In this document: positions 45,286 through 54,591 of the stretch, in pieces
How the letters are laid out: the number at the start of each line of letters is the position of its first letter
Numbering within the stretch: the first letter of the stretch is position 1
NCBI RefSeq assembly: GCF_015712065.1
Contig: NZ_JACFYZ010000001.1
Coordinates: 620,001-684,000, forward strand
Direction of reading: 5' to 3'
Origin: Ectopseudomonas chengduensis
Lineage (GTDB): Bacteria; Pseudomonadota; Gammaproteobacteria; Pseudomonadales; Pseudomonadaceae
Length of the DNA stretch: 64,000 nucleotides
Notes under the pieces: model-generated
What the model saw: the letters and a program-made list of their open reading frames with translations, nothing else
Told to the model about the DNA's origin: nothing
Databases searched by the model: none
Made by a program: the position numbers and the translations under genes

Positions 45286-46218
45286 ATGGATCGCCCACGC
45301 TTTCGCGCCTATTTTCTTCATCCGCGCTTCTGGCCGCTGTGGCTGGGCTTCGGATTGCTGTGGCTGGTGGTGCAACTGCCTTATGGCCTGCAGCTGAAAC
45401 TGGGGCGGGCACTGGGCTGGCTGATGTACCGCACGGCAATCTCGCGCCGGCAGATCGCTGCGCGCAATCTGGAACTTTGCTTCCCCGACAAGAGCGCTGC
45501 CGAGCGCGAGCGCCTGCTCAAGGAGAATTTCGCCTCCACCGGTATTGCCTTCTTCGAGATGGCCATGAGCTGGTGGTGGCCCAAGGAGCGTCTGGCGCGA
45601 CTGGCGCATGTCGAAGGCCTCGAGCATCTGCAGCAGGCGCAAGCTGAGGGGCAGGGCGTGATCCTCATGGCCGTGCACTTCACCACCCTGGAGATCGGCG
45701 CCGCGCTGCTCGGTCAGTTGCACACCATCGACGGCATGTACCGCGAGCACGACAACCCGCTGTTCGACTACATCCAGCGTCGTGGCCGCGAACGCCACAA
45801 CCTCGATGCCAGCGCCATCGAGCGCGAGGACATTCGCGCCATGCTCAAGGTGCTGCGTGCCGGTCGTGCGATCTGGTACGCGCCGGATCAGGATTACGGC
45901 CGCAAGCAGAGCATCTTCGTGCCGCTGTTCGGTATTCAGGCGGCCACGGTTACCGCCACCACCAAGTTCGCCCGCCTGGGCAAGGCGCGCGTGGTGCCTT
46001 TCACCCAGCAGCGTCTGGCCGATGGCAGCGGTTATCGTCTGGTGATCCATCCGCCGCTCGAAGGCTTCCCCGGCGAAAGCGAGGAGGCCGATTGCCTGCG
46101 TATCAACCAGTGGATCGAACAGGTGGTCAGTGCCTGCCCGGAGCAGTACCTGTGGGCGCATCGGCGTTTCAAGACGCGTCCCGAGGGTGAGCCGAAGCTG
46201 TACGGTAAGCGCAACTAG
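45286..46218 (+). CDS. lpxL: Lipid A biosynthesis acyltransferase (LpxL/HtrB type)
   Basis: 310 residues from the ATG at 45286 (MDRPRFRAYFLHPRFWPLWL). One N-terminal membrane helix. The acyltransferase HX4E motif is His131-FTTL-Glu136; also RRGRERHN, YAPDQDYGRK and VPLFG motifs. It adds a lauroyl-type chain to Kdo2-lipid IVA at the inner membrane. Position next to minC matches P. aeruginosa PA3242. The TAG stop forms part of the CTAG abutting the inserted repeat element. Confidence 0.92.
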   Translation: MDRPRFRAYFLHPRFWPLWLGFGLLWLVVQLPYGLQLKLGRALGWLMYRTAISRRQIAARNLELCFPDKSAAERERLLKENFASTGIAFFEMAMSWWWPKERLARLAHVEGLEHLQQAQAEGQGVILMAVHFTTLEIGAALLGQLHTIDGMYREHDNPLFDYIQRRGRERHNLDASAIEREDIRAMLKVLRAGRAIWYAPDQDYGRKQSIFVPLFGIQAATVTATTKFARLGKARVVPFTQQRLADGSGYRLVIHPPLEGFPGESEEADCLRINQWIEQVVSACPEQYLWAHRRFKTRPEGEPKLYGKRN

Positions 46219-46395
46219 CAGGCCGTTGAAAAACTACCTGCGTTGGCAATGCTGCGTTAAAAACGGCCTCGCGTGCGAGCCCAGTCAAAATGCTCATTTA
46301 CAACGCGTAAACCCGAGTGCGGGCCCAGTGCTTTTTTCGGCCGTTTTTGCGGGGCCGCCATCGGTATTGCCTTGCCTAGGTTTTTAAACGGCCAG
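46219..46395. mobile_element. MITE-like non-coding inverted-repeat element, copy C (inverted, long form)
   Basis: 177 bp in the opposite orientation to copies A and B. It begins CAGGCCGTTGAAAAACTACCTGCG and ends TTTTTAAACGGCCAG, flanked by CTAG on the left and GTAG on the right (imperfect duplication). The interior GTTTACGCGTTGTAAA on the reverse strand is the family's central stem. It lies between lpxL and the patatin gene, just before the latter's probable promoter (TATACT at 46406). Confidence 0.75.
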
Positions 46396-46434
46396 GTAGC
46401 GCATCTATACTGCAACGAAAAACAGGACCGCTCG

Positions 46435-47616
46435 ATGACCGTGATTGCCCGCCCCGATGCGCCCGTTACTGGGCTGATCCTCTCTGGTGGCGGGGCGCGG
46501 GCGGCCTATCAGGTCGGGGTGTTGGCAGCCATCGCCGATTTACTGCCGGACGCCTCGCACAATCCCTTTCCGGTGATAGTCGGGACCTCAGCCGGGGCGA
46601 TCAATGCCGTTGGCCTGGCCTGTGGGGCGCTGCAGTTCGGCGAAGCCGTGCGGCGCCTGACCTCGGTCTGGCAAGGCTTTCACACCCATATGGTGTACCG
46701 CAGCGACTGGCCGGGCGTGTTGCGGCAGGCGGCGCGCTTCATTGGCCACAGCCTGCTTGGCCTGGGGCGCGATGTTCCGGTGGCCTTGCTCGACAGTTCG
46801 CCGTTGCGTGAATTGCTGGAGCGCGAGCTGGACTTCTCCGGCATCGCTGCGGCCGTGCGCCATCGCCAGCTGCGAGCGGTAGCAGTGACGGCCTTTGGCT
46901 ACGAAAGTGGCCAGGCGGTGACCTTCTATCAGGGCCGCGCCACTATCGATCCCTGGTTCCGCCATCGTCGCGTCGGTGTACCGACGCGTCTGCAGCTCGA
47001 CCATTTGCTGGCCAGCGCGTCGATCCCGCTGATCTTTCCGCCGGTGAAGATCAACCGTGAGTATTTTGGCGACGGCGCAGTGCGCCAGGCGGCGCCGATC
47101 AGCCCGGCACTGCATCTCGGGGCCAGCCGCGTGCTGGTGATCGGTGTCAGCGGTAATGCCCAGCTCGAACCCAATGCCGAGCTGCCGCGCGTGATCAGCA
47201 CTCGACCGCCGAGCCTGGCGCAGATCGGCGGACACATGCTCAACAGTACCTTTATCGACAATCTGGAGACGGACATCGAGCTGCTCGAGCGGCTCAACCA
47301 GATGAGCGCACTGGTGCCGCCGGAGCGGCGTCCGCGTGGCTTGGGTTTGAACCCGGTGGACGTGCTGGTGATCGCGCCGAGCCAGCCGCTGGATCAGATC
47401 GCCGCGCGCCATCAGCGCGAGCTGCCCAAGGCGCTGCGCCTGTTTCTGCGCGGCCCGGGGGCGACCAAGGCCGGTGGAGCGGGCGTGCTCAGTTACCTGT
47501 TGTTCGAGCCTGGTTACTGCAGTGAACTGATCGAACTGGGCTACCAGGATGCGATGGCGCGCAAGGCCGACCTCTGCCGTTTTCTCGGGTTGGCCGAGGT
47601 CGCCCATTCCGCTTGA
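46435..47616 (+). CDS. Patatin-like phospholipase
   Basis: 393 residues from the ATG at 46435 (AGGA nearby); a start further upstream would lie in the repeat element. The oxyanion loop SGGGARAAYQ, nucleophile Ser52 in GTSAGAIN, and catalytic Asp213 in GDGAVRQ define a patatin Ser-Asp dyad. No signal peptide is seen, so it is cytoplasmic or an inner-face membrane lipase. Substrate unknown. It matches the PA3241 position. Confidence 0.9.
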   Translation: MTVIARPDAPVTGLILSGGGARAAYQVGVLAAIADLLPDASHNPFPVIVGTSAGAINAVGLACGALQFGEAVRRLTSVWQGFHTHMVYRSDWPGVLRQAARFIGHSLLGLGRDVPVALLDSSPLRELLERELDFSGIAAAVRHRQLRAVAVTAFGYESGQAVTFYQGRATIDPWFRHRRVGVPTRLQLDHLLASASIPLIFPPVKINREYFGDGAVRQAAPISPALHLGASRVLVIGVSGNAQLEPNAELPRVISTRPPSLAQIGGHMLNSTFIDNLETDIELLERLNQMSALVPPERRPRGLGLNPVDVLVIAPSQPLDQIAARHQRELPKALRLFLRGPGATKAGGAGVLSYLLFEPGYCSELIELGYQDAMARKADLCRFLGLAEVAHSA

Positions 47617-47622
47617 TGCACG

Positions 47623-48477
47623 TCAGGCCAGCACACCATCACGAAAATCGCGCATAGCCTGCTCGATTTCCTCGCGGCTGTTCATCACGAACGGTCCGTA
47701 CTGGACGATGGGTTCGTTCAGTGGTGTGCCGGCGATCAGCAATACCCGCGCACCATGGGTGCTGGCCAGGTGCAGCTCACCCTCGTCGGATAGCCGCACC
47801 AGACGCCCGGCGCTGACCGGTTGTGTACTGGCCTCGGGCAGCTCGAGCAGACCTTGGTAAACGTACAGCATGACCCTCTGACCATCGGCCAGGCGCGGTG
47901 AAACCTGGCTGCCGGCCGGCAGGTTCAGGTCGAACAGCTGAGGCTGGGTGTGCGGCCGCTGCACGGCGCCGGCCTGGCGGATCTCGCCGTCATCGAATTC
48001 ACCAGCGATCACCACCACCTCGGCGCCGGACGCCGTGTTGATGCGCGGGATGTCGGTGGCTGGAATATCGCGGTAGCCCGCTTCACCCAACTTGTCCTTG
48101 GCTGGCAGGTTGAGCCACAGCTGGAAGCCGCGCATGGCGCCAGACTCCTGCTCGGGCATCTCGCTGTGGATGATGCCGCGCGCAGCCGTCATCCATTGCA
48201 CGCCGCCGCTGCCGAGCAGGCCGACGTTGCCCAGATGGTCTTCATGGCGCATGCGCCCTTCGAGCATGTAGGTGATGGTCTCGAAACCACGATGCGGGTG
48301 CGGTGGGAAGCCGGCGATGTAGTCGTCGGGGTTGTCGGTGGAAAACTCGTCGAGCATCAGGAAGGGGTCGAAGCGCTCCAGACCCGGTCCGCCGATCACG
48401 CGGTTGAGGCGCACACCGGCGCCGTCCGAGGCTGGTTGGCCAGGCTGGATGCTGATGACGCGGCGTTGCGAGGTCAT
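47623..48477 (-). CDS. Pirin family protein
   Basis: 284 residues from the ATG at 48477 (AAGGAG 7 bases before). Two cupin halves; the N-terminal one keeps the metal ligands in FPPHPHRGFETI, GIIHSEMPE. Bacterial pirins are metal proteins with quercetinase-like or regulatory roles, and the specific role is unclear here. It is convergent with the patatin gene, 6 bp apart. Confidence 0.9.
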   Translation of the reverse strand: MTSQRRVISIQPGQPASDGAGVRLNRVIGGPGLERFDPFLMLDEFSTDNPDDYIAGFPPHPHRGFETITYMLEGRMRHEDHLGNVGLLGSGGVQWMTAARGIIHSEMPEQESGAMRGFQLWLNLPAKDKLGEAGYRDIPATDIPRINTASGAEVVVIAGEFDDGEIRQAGAVQRPHTQPQLFDLNLPAGSQVSPRLADGQRVMLYVYQGLLELPEASTQPVSAGRLVRLSDEGELHLASTHGARVLLIAGTPLNEPIVQYGPFVMNSREEIEQAMRDFRDGVLA

Positions 48478-48550
48478 GGCGGGCTCCTTGAAAGGTAGGA
48501 ATGACGCCATGCTAGTCGCATTTAATCGATGTTTGTGTGGAAAATTTGCG

Positions 48551-48581
48551 GGCTATGCATCGATAAATTCGATGCATAGCC
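48551..48581 (-). terminator. Hairpin terminator after the MlaA-like gene
   Basis: Perfect 13-bp stem GGCTATGCATCGA / TCGATGCATAGCC with a 5-base loop, 6 bases after the MlaA-like stop. On the minus strand a short CAAATTTT tract follows. It also precedes the pirin promoter region. Confidence 0.65.
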
Positions 48582-48587
48582 GAGGGC

Positions 48588-49358
48588 TCAGTCGGCAATC
48601 TTCAGCTTGCGCGACTCGTTGTAGAAGTAGCGGATCTTCTCGTACTCGAACGGCGAGTTGAGTTGGCCATAGCGGAAGCCGGTATTGGCGCGGGTGTCGA
48701 CGATGCGCAGTGCGGTGATGCCGGGATTGCTGCGGCTGGCGTCGGCCACATCGAGGTAATTGACCGCGTTCTCCAGGCTGTAGTCCGCCACCAGCCCGCC
48801 GGTGTCGCGCAGGTTCGATGGCCCGAGCAGTGGCAGCATCAGATAAGGCCCTGCGGGTACGCCGTAGTAGCCCAGGGTTTGGCCGAAATCTTCGCTCAAT
48901 CGGGGTAGGCCCATCTTCGTCGCCGGGTCCCAGATACCGCCAACACCGAGGATGGTATTGAACAGCAACCGCGCGGTGCTGTTCATCGCCCGTTTGCCCT
49001 TGAGCTGCAGCACGCTGTTGGCCAGCGTGGGAATCTCGCCGAGGTTGTTGAAGAAGTTGTGCACGCCGGTCTGCACCAGGTTCGGCGTGACGTAGCGGTA
49101 GCCGTCGACCACGGGCAGGAACACCCACTGATCGAAGCGGTAGTTGAAGTGGTAAACGCGGCGGTTCCACGACTCCAGCGGGTCATAGACCTGCAGGGCG
49201 TCACTGGAGGCGCGTTCGAACTCCTGCTGATCCAGTCCTGGGTTGAACTGCAGATTCTGCAGCGGGTTGGTGAATCCGTCGGCATCGACCTGGTCTGCGG
49301 CCAGTGCCTGCCCGCTGCCCAGCAGCAGGGCGATGATGAGCGTGCTGTGTTTAACCAC
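48588..49358 (-). CDS. MlaA/VacJ-family protein without lipobox cysteine
   Basis: 256 residues. The MlaA core is clear: YDPLESWNRRVYHFNYRFDQ, NFFNNLGEIPTLANSVLQLK, TILGVGGIWDPATKMGLP, EDFGQTLGYYGVPAGPYLML, PSNLRDTGGLVADY. The leader MVKHSTLIIALLLGSGQALA-ADQ looks like a type I signal peptide with no lipobox Cys, so it is probably soluble periplasmic. MlaA normally extracts outer-leaflet phospholipid to MlaC. It overlaps the upstream hydrolase gene by 8 bp, suggesting a lipid task for the pair. Same order as PA3238-PA3239 as I recall. Confidence 0.85.
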   Translation of the reverse strand: MVKHSTLIIALLLGSGQALAADQVDADGFTNPLQNLQFNPGLDQQEFERASSDALQVYDPLESWNRRVYHFNYRFDQWVFLPVVDGYRYVTPNLVQTGVHNFFNNLGEIPTLANSVLQLKGKRAMNSTARLLFNTILGVGGIWDPATKMGLPRLSEDFGQTLGYYGVPAGPYLMLPLLGPSNLRDTGGLVADYSLENAVNYLDVADASRSNPGITALRIVDTRANTGFRYGQLNSPFEYEKIRYFYNESRKLKIAD

Positions 49359-50649
49359 GGAAGAACTCCAGCATGGCGTCGCTGTTGACGCGATAGTTGA
49401 GGTTGCCGCAGTGCCCGCCGCGCGGGTAAAGGGTCAGGCGGTCGCCAAAAGTGCGGTGCAGAAAGCCGATGTCGCCCTGGCCGAGGATCAGGTCGTCGGC
49501 GTTGTGCATCACCGAGACCTTGTCGCTGCTTCTGAGGTAGTCCTCCAGCGCATACAGGCTGCTCTTGTCGACCAACTGATTGAGGCTGCCGCCATCGTGG
49601 CGAGCACGCCACATGGGCATCAGTTGCTCGGCGATATAGCAATCGAAGTCGCAGCGCAGGGCCATCTGGAAGAACGGCGTGAGGCTGGTGCTCTCGGTGA
49701 TGCGATAGTCGCGCGGGGTAATCAGGCCGCGGCGGTTGAGCAGGTCCGAGGTGAACACTATGTCGGCAGACGAGAAGCGGAACGAGGTGCCGATCAGCAT
49801 GGCCATCTGTTCGTCCGAGAGCCGCTCTTTGGACTGCTGGAAGTCATAGAGCATGGCGTCGTTGATATCCAGATAGCCCTTGTCATTGAAGTAGCGGGTC
49901 AACTTGCCCAGCACCAGATCATAGAAGTTGGTGCTGTTGTCGATGCCCTGCACCTTGGTCTGCACCAGCTTGTCGAGGTTGCTGATGGAGGTGTAGAGGT
50001 TGACCGGCGGGTTGAGCAGCAGCACGCGTTTGAAATCGAAGGCGCGGCGGGTTTCATCGATCTGGCTGACGAAGGCGGCATGCAGCGCGCCGAGGCTGTA
50101 ACCGGTCAGCAGGAACTCGCTGACCTCCAGCTTCGGGTGCTGGGCGCGTACGGCCTGCATCACGCGGTACAGGTCGTCGGCATCGTCCGGGCTGTAGCCC
50201 GGCGTGGCCGAACGCGAGGCGGCGGCCATGAAGTCATAGCTGGTCGGTGAGGACAACTGCACAACATGGAAACCTGCACCGTAGAACAGCTTCTTCAGGT
50301 ATTCGGTGGTGCCGCTGGCATAGTGCGCGCCGGTGCCGGATATGATGAAAATCAGCGGTGCACGGCCTTTCTGCTGGGCCAGGCGGTAACGCAGCTTGGT
50401 CACTGGCCAGAAATTGTCCAGCAGCTCGAATTCGCGGTCCGGGCGCAGACGCACCGAATAGTCACTTTGTCTGATGTCGCCATCGGCCGGCAATTCGGGG
50501 CGCAGTTCGGGCGGTGTGGTGGCGATGGTCGCTTCGAACGGGTTGGCCAGTGGATAGCCGTAGCTTTCCGCATCCACATCGGCGGCCATCGCGGAGGCAC
50601 AGAAGGCCAGGCCACCGAGCAAGGCGGCGAGTCGGGCAAGGCTGGGCAT
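49351..50649 (-). CDS. Secreted alpha/beta-hydrolase
   Basis: 432 residues with a signal peptide (MPSLARLAALLGGLAFCASA-MAA). Alpha/beta-hydrolase core with nucleophile elbow LLTGYSLGALHAAF, an oxyanion region IFIISGTGAHYAS, a late Asp (MHNADDLIL) and a final His in YPRGGHCGNLNY, giving a plausible Ser-Asp-His triad in the periplasm. Its overlap with the MlaA-like gene suggests a lipase or lipid esterase acting with it. Substrate unknown. Confidence 0.8.
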   Translation of the reverse strand: MPSLARLAALLGGLAFCASAMAADVDAESYGYPLANPFEATIATTPPELRPELPADGDIRQSDYSVRLRPDREFELLDNFWPVTKLRYRLAQQKGRAPLIFIISGTGAHYASGTTEYLKKLFYGAGFHVVQLSSPTSYDFMAAASRSATPGYSPDDADDLYRVMQAVRAQHPKLEVSEFLLTGYSLGALHAAFVSQIDETRRAFDFKRVLLLNPPVNLYTSISNLDKLVQTKVQGIDNSTNFYDLVLGKLTRYFNDKGYLDINDAMLYDFQQSKERLSDEQMAMLIGTSFRFSSADIVFTSDLLNRRGLITPRDYRITESTSLTPFFQMALRCDFDCYIAEQLMPMWRARHDGGSLNQLVDKSSLYALEDYLRSSDKVSVMHNADDLILGQGDIGFLHRTFGDRLTLYPRGGHCGNLNYRVNSDAMLEFFRG

Positions 50650-50874
50650 GTGTTAAGTCCCTTTGAATAAGAGAACGTCTGGATTGAACAGCTGGCTTAT
50701 GACAGCAGCAAGCTGGGCAAAGTGCCAGACTATCCTGCTTTATCTGAATGGCACGAGCTGAGCCATATTGAAAAAGGCCGATAATCAAGTCCCTCAAGAG
50801 TAAAAGCTGAATATTGCGGCATCCGGAAGGCATGCGAAGCACAATATCCAGCATGTTGTCTTATGGCTATGGAT

Positions 50875-51972
50875 TCAGTTGCCGCTCATGGGGAAGCTCG
50901 TGTTGGTGATTTTTTCGGTGAGATTCCATAGATGGGCTGCCGCTGCGTTGTCGAGGGCTTGGTCAGGAATCGTCGCCAGGCCAAGTGGCCCTCGAACCTC
51001 CTGCTCGCCAGTTGGCCCGTAATAAGCGCCAGCCAAAGCTTCTGGTGCTGTCGCAGCATACAGTGTGGGAATTGCGCCTTGTGCTGCGGTCTGCAAGTGC
51101 TCACGCATCGCTAACCACCGACGTCCCGAGTCGCTGTCCAGACCGGGACCACGTGCGACCAGTTCGGTAACCGCGATACCCGGATGGGCGGCTACGCTCT
51201 GGATGCCCCAGCCATTGGCATCGCTGCGTCGCTGCAGTTCGAATGCGAACATCAGGCATGCCATCTTGGATTGCGCATAGGCCGCATAGGGGTCGTAGAT
51301 TTGCATGGATTGCAGGTCATCAAAATTGATGCCGCCCCGATGTACAGCGACGCTGGACAGCGTGACCACGCGTGGGGCGTCGCTTTTGCGCAGCAAGGGC
51401 AACAGCTCTGCAGTCAGAACGAAATGCCCTGCATAGTTCGTGGCGAACTGCATCTCCAGGCCATCTACCGACGTGCCGCGTTCGGCCGGCGCCATGATCG
51501 CCGCATTGTTGATCAGTCCGTCGATTCGGGGCAGTGAGCCGGCGAGACGTTGACCCAACGCACGAACCGAAGAAAGGTCGGCCAGGTCGACGGGCTCGAA
51601 TTGCACCTTGGCATCCGGTACCTCTTCTTTGATGCGCTTTACTGCCTCTTGTCCTCGTTGAAGGTTGCGGGCGGTGATGATGACCTGGGCGCCGGCAGCC
51701 GCCAGGGCCTTGGCGTCCTCGAAGCCCATCCCGCTGGTGCCGCCAGTGACCAGAAAAATGCGGTCTTTCTGGGAGGGTATATCGGCCGTTCCCCAATCGG
51801 GTTTTGGGGCGTTCTGCGCCAGTGCACTGCCCACGGTGAGCGCACAAAGCACAACGAGGGTGGCGAGGTGGTGGCGCCATCTGGAACGAACGGGATGGGC
51901 AGAATTGCCAGCTTCGCTGTTTATCTGCGAGCGGCTGCTTTGAGGAAGATAGCGGTCTGTCGAATTGATCAT
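50875..51972 (-). CDS. Exported short-chain dehydrogenase/reductase
   Basis: 365 residues. An N-terminal extension ends in a hydrophobic segment (HHLATLVVLCALTVGSALAQ), read as a signal peptide or anchor, followed by a complete SDR: TGGTSGMGFEDAKALAAAGA, DLADLSSVRALG, NNAAIMAP, LSSVAV and the YAQSK catalytic pair. SDRs need NAD(P) and are nearly always cytoplasmic, so an exported one is odd. About half its residues appear shared with the SDR at 56052, in the same operon. The TAAGGA before the ATG supports the start. Last gene of the six-gene block. Confidence 0.82.
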   Translation of the reverse strand: MINSTDRYLPQSSRSQINSEAGNSAHPVRSRWRHHLATLVVLCALTVGSALAQNAPKPDWGTADIPSQKDRIFLVTGGTSGMGFEDAKALAAAGAQVIITARNLQRGQEAVKRIKEEVPDAKVQFEPVDLADLSSVRALGQRLAGSLPRIDGLINNAAIMAPAERGTSVDGLEMQFATNYAGHFVLTAELLPLLRKSDAPRVVTLSSVAVHRGGINFDDLQSMQIYDPYAAYAQSKMACLMFAFELQRRSDANGWGIQSVAAHPGIAVTELVARGPGLDSDSGRRWLAMREHLQTAAQGAIPTLYAATAPEALAGAYYGPTGEQEVRGPLGLATIPDQALDNAAAAHLWNLTEKITNTSFPMSGN

Positions 51973-52030
51973 GGTCTTTTCCTTAGCGGTGAAAGGGCTA
52001 TCTACGGACCCCGTAAATAAATGCGCATGC

Positions 52031-53566
52031 TCAGATCGCTTGTAACGCCTTGAGCATGGGCACAGTCGAGGTCAGAAAACGTTCGGCCAGTGGCGCTATG
52101 CTGGCGAGGTTGTCTTCGCGGGATTCAAGCGGTTTGCCGTTCTTGCGCATCCTCTCGCCGATGGTCTGCAAGAACTCCCAGACATACAGCGTCAAGTCCT
52201 GTGTCGTGCTGTGCCCGCCGTCGATGGCATTGAGAAATAGCAAGCAGATGTGGGGCACGTTGATCGCGCCGCCTGTGATGGGGGAAGCCAAGTATTCGAT
52301 TTCCCGGACGAGCAGTGCGCGATCGCGCACATGGCGGTTGAGTTTTTTACAGCGAGCGCTAATTTCGGGCGTGGGAACCTGAGCAGTGCTGGCATAGCCA
52401 GCGCCTACCAGAAGATTCATCGTCTCGATGATTTCCTCTATTCGCGCAGGAGCCAGTTGCGGGTGTTCCTTGAGGCGCGCGATGGTCTTCGGGGCATAGT
52501 CGCTTTCGGACAGGGCATTGATGACATCACGCGGCACTTTCTCGTGGAGATGGATTTTCCCCAGAGGCAGATCGATTTCTTTTGGCAGATCGTTCTTGTG
52601 CGTGGTCAGTACGAACAGTTGTTCGGACCAGAGTCTGAGAAACTCGCCGTGAGGAATGCGGCGTGCGCCCTTCACGTATACATCGCAGCGGAAAATCTGG
52701 TTGGTAAGAAAGTCCTTGGTGGTTTCCTTGAGCACCGGGTCGCCGATCTGGCTCAGAATCTTCTGCCCGTCAGGTGTGAAGCGAAACGGTGCGATGTGCT
52801 CCAGAAGGCGAGTCGGTCCCACATAGGTGAGCTTGGCTCCACTGAGCTGGACTGATACCTCGGCGAACGTCGATATCTTCCAATCGGCGTTGAGGTACTC
52901 ATGGGCTATATAGCTGGTGTCGCGGGTGTTCAGGGTCTCCAGGTGACGGGCCATCGCTGGAACGTCCCGGTAGTAGTCCGCCGCGGCCGTGAACACGTCC
53001 TTGGTGAACTGCACCGCTCCGGAGATGCTCCTCTCTGCCCCAGTCATGTCGCCAACCTTGTCCTTGAACAGGGACATCAACTGGCGAATGGGAATGTAAG
53101 GTGCCCAGCCGGGGTAAACGTTGTAGCTGGCGTAGACGATGCCGCCGGTTTTGAGCTTGCGTCGGATCAGGTCGGCGATGGTGTTCCGGTTGTCGTCCGA
53201 GATCCAGCTCCAGATGCCGTGGAGGACGATGTAGTCAAATTCTGGCAAGTCAGCCCGTGCGGCAAATTCGCAGAACGACTCCTCGGACAAATGGGCGCGC
53301 GCCTCGCAGGCGGCTGTCAGTTCCCTTGCGTTTGCCACATGGGTCGGATTGAAGTCGGTGCCCCAGTAAGTAGCGCCAGTCGCCGCCGCATGGAAGGTGA
53401 CCGAGACTCCTTGGCCGAAACCCAGCTCCAGGTAGTTGTACTCAGTATGCTGCGGGGGGGAGAACCCTGCCGCGAGTACGGCCAAACGCAGTAGCGCGGG
53501 ATTGAGTTGCCTGTAGTACCCATGCGTGTAGTTGACGTCGGTGAAATAACCTTCGGACCAGCTCAT
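52031..53566 (-). CDS. SAM-dependent methyltransferase with methyltransferase regulatory domain
   Basis: 511 residues. N-terminal class I methyltransferase (LELGFGQGVSVTFHA as SAM motif I, GTDFNP as motif II, FDYIVLHGIWSWI as motif IV) followed from about 220 by a regulatory domain (TSYIAHEYLNADWKISTFAE) and a helical tail. Such proteins occur in polysaccharide and secondary-metabolite loci; the acceptor is unknown. Cytoplasmic. Its ATG overlaps the stop of the small upstream gene by 4 bp. Confidence 0.85.
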   Translation of the reverse strand: MSWSEGYFTDVNYTHGYYRQLNPALLRLAVLAAGFSPPQHTEYNYLELGFGQGVSVTFHAAATGATYWGTDFNPTHVANARELTAACEARAHLSEESFCEFAARADLPEFDYIVLHGIWSWISDDNRNTIADLIRRKLKTGGIVYASYNVYPGWAPYIPIRQLMSLFKDKVGDMTGAERSISGAVQFTKDVFTAAADYYRDVPAMARHLETLNTRDTSYIAHEYLNADWKISTFAEVSVQLSGAKLTYVGPTRLLEHIAPFRFTPDGQKILSQIGDPVLKETTKDFLTNQIFRCDVYVKGARRIPHGEFLRLWSEQLFVLTTHKNDLPKEIDLPLGKIHLHEKVPRDVINALSESDYAPKTIARLKEHPQLAPARIEEIIETMNLLVGAGYASTAQVPTPEISARCKKLNRHVRDRALLVREIEYLASPITGGAINVPHICLLFLNAIDGGHSTTQDLTLYVWEFLQTIGERMRKNGKPLESREDNLASIAPLAERFLTSTVPMLKALQAI

Positions 53567-53745
53567 CGTTTCTTGTCCTTGGGGTCGATCATTTCGTGAG
53601 AGGAGAGGTATCGATAGGTCAACGACACCACGCGATAGCCTCCGGCCAACGGCAGTGGTGATGGCCAGCCATTGGCAATTGATGGCCGTGGGTCTTCGCC
53701 GACATCACTGACCGAGTATTGAGTGATCCAGTGCTCGAGTTTCAT
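53563..53745 (-). CDS. Short coupled hypothetical protein
   Basis: 60 residues from the ATG at 53745 (GAGG about 10 bases upstream); an ATG at 53760 is also possible. The stop overlaps the methyltransferase start in an ATGA, so it is translated. Sequence MKLEHWITQYSVSDVGEDPR, then a Gly/Pro loop and YRVVSLTYRYLSSHEMIDPK. There is no signal or membrane segment and no family I recognise. It may be a partner or translational leader of the methyltransferase. Confidence 0.6.
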   Translation of the reverse strand: MKLEHWITQYSVSDVGEDPRPSIANGWPSPLPLAGGYRVVSLTYRYLSSHEMIDPKDKKR

Positions 53746-53802
53746 GTTCGTGCGCCTCATTGGAGGAGGGGGCGTTTTCACGCAGGCCTGAGTCTGCGCC
53801 GC

Positions 53803-54591
53803 TCAGAAGTGCCGGCTCAGGCCAATGCTCATACGCGCCATGCCGTTATGATCAGGCTCCATCAGTGGACTGTTTCTGAATTCACTTGGCAGATGTCGGT
53901 ACTCCAATACCCCGAGCAGTGCCCACTTGCTTGAGCTGATCGGGTGGCTAAGCGTCACGCCGATGCGCGGGGTGACGGCAGAGCCTGGCGCATATTCGGC
54001 GACACCCCGCGAGACCTCTTCGTCGAGAATGCCGAAGTAGTAATTGGCGAGTTCGGCGGACATCCAGCTTGCCCCTGCATTGGCCATGATCGCGGTACGG
54101 GAGATATGCCAGGTGTAGCGATAGTCGAGTGATATCTCATATCCGTCGCTGGTGTCGGAGATGTCGTGCAGTGCTTCCAGCGTGATAGCTCCGTATAGCG
54201 TGCGATAGGTTGCACGGACGCCGGCATCGACGCCGTCATCGCGATCACTCAGCAGGTCGCGGTTCACCCCGTTATCACGTAGTTCAGCTCGTCCGAGATC
54301 CGAACGGTCGAATCCATCAAGCCGGGCTGACAGGATTGCATCGAAGGTCAATCTGTCCGAGTCGTACAGGTGAACGCCGGCGGAAAGTCCGCGCAGGAAA
54401 ACGTGCTCCCCTTCGTAGCGGATCAATGGGATGGGCTGCACACGCGTGCCTTCTCCGGCATAGGGGCTGACAGTCAGCGCAGTGCCGGCGCCGATAGACC
54501 ACTCGTCAGGAGACGAGGACGATTGGCCAAACGCACTGATGGGCAGCACGAGGATAGCGAGCTTGCTGAGCATTCGAACGGTCGGGTTCAT
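53803..54591 (-). CDS. MipA/OmpV family outer-membrane protein
   Basis: 262 residues with a signal peptide (MNPTVRMLSKLAILVLPISA-FGQ). The mature start EWSIGAGTALTVSPYAGEGT, VQPIPLIRYEGEHVFLRG is the MipA/OmpV signature; the body has alternating strands and ends in Phe (SIGLSRHF). It is an outer-membrane barrel. MipA was described as a scaffold for murein enzymes, while other members respond to two-component systems as here. It overlaps the carrier gene by 4 bp. Confidence 0.9.
   Translation of the reverse strand: MNPTVRMLSKLAILVLPISAFGQSSSSPDEWSIGAGTALTVSPYAGEGTRVQPIPLIRYEGEHVFLRGLSAGVHLYDSDRLTFDAILSARLDGFDRSDLGRAELRDNGVNRDLLSDRDDGVDAGVRATYRTLYGAITLEALHDISDTSDGYEISLDYRYTWHISRTAIMANAGASWMSAELANYYFGILDEEVSRGVAEYAPGSAVTPRIGVTLSHPISSSKWALLGVLEYRHLPSEFRNSPLMEPDHNGMARMSIGLSRHF

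Noticed and set aside
46273..46434. Longer N-terminus for the patatin-like protein
   Set aside because: It would be encoded by the mobile repeat element; the ATG at 46435 has a ribosome site and directly precedes the conserved core.
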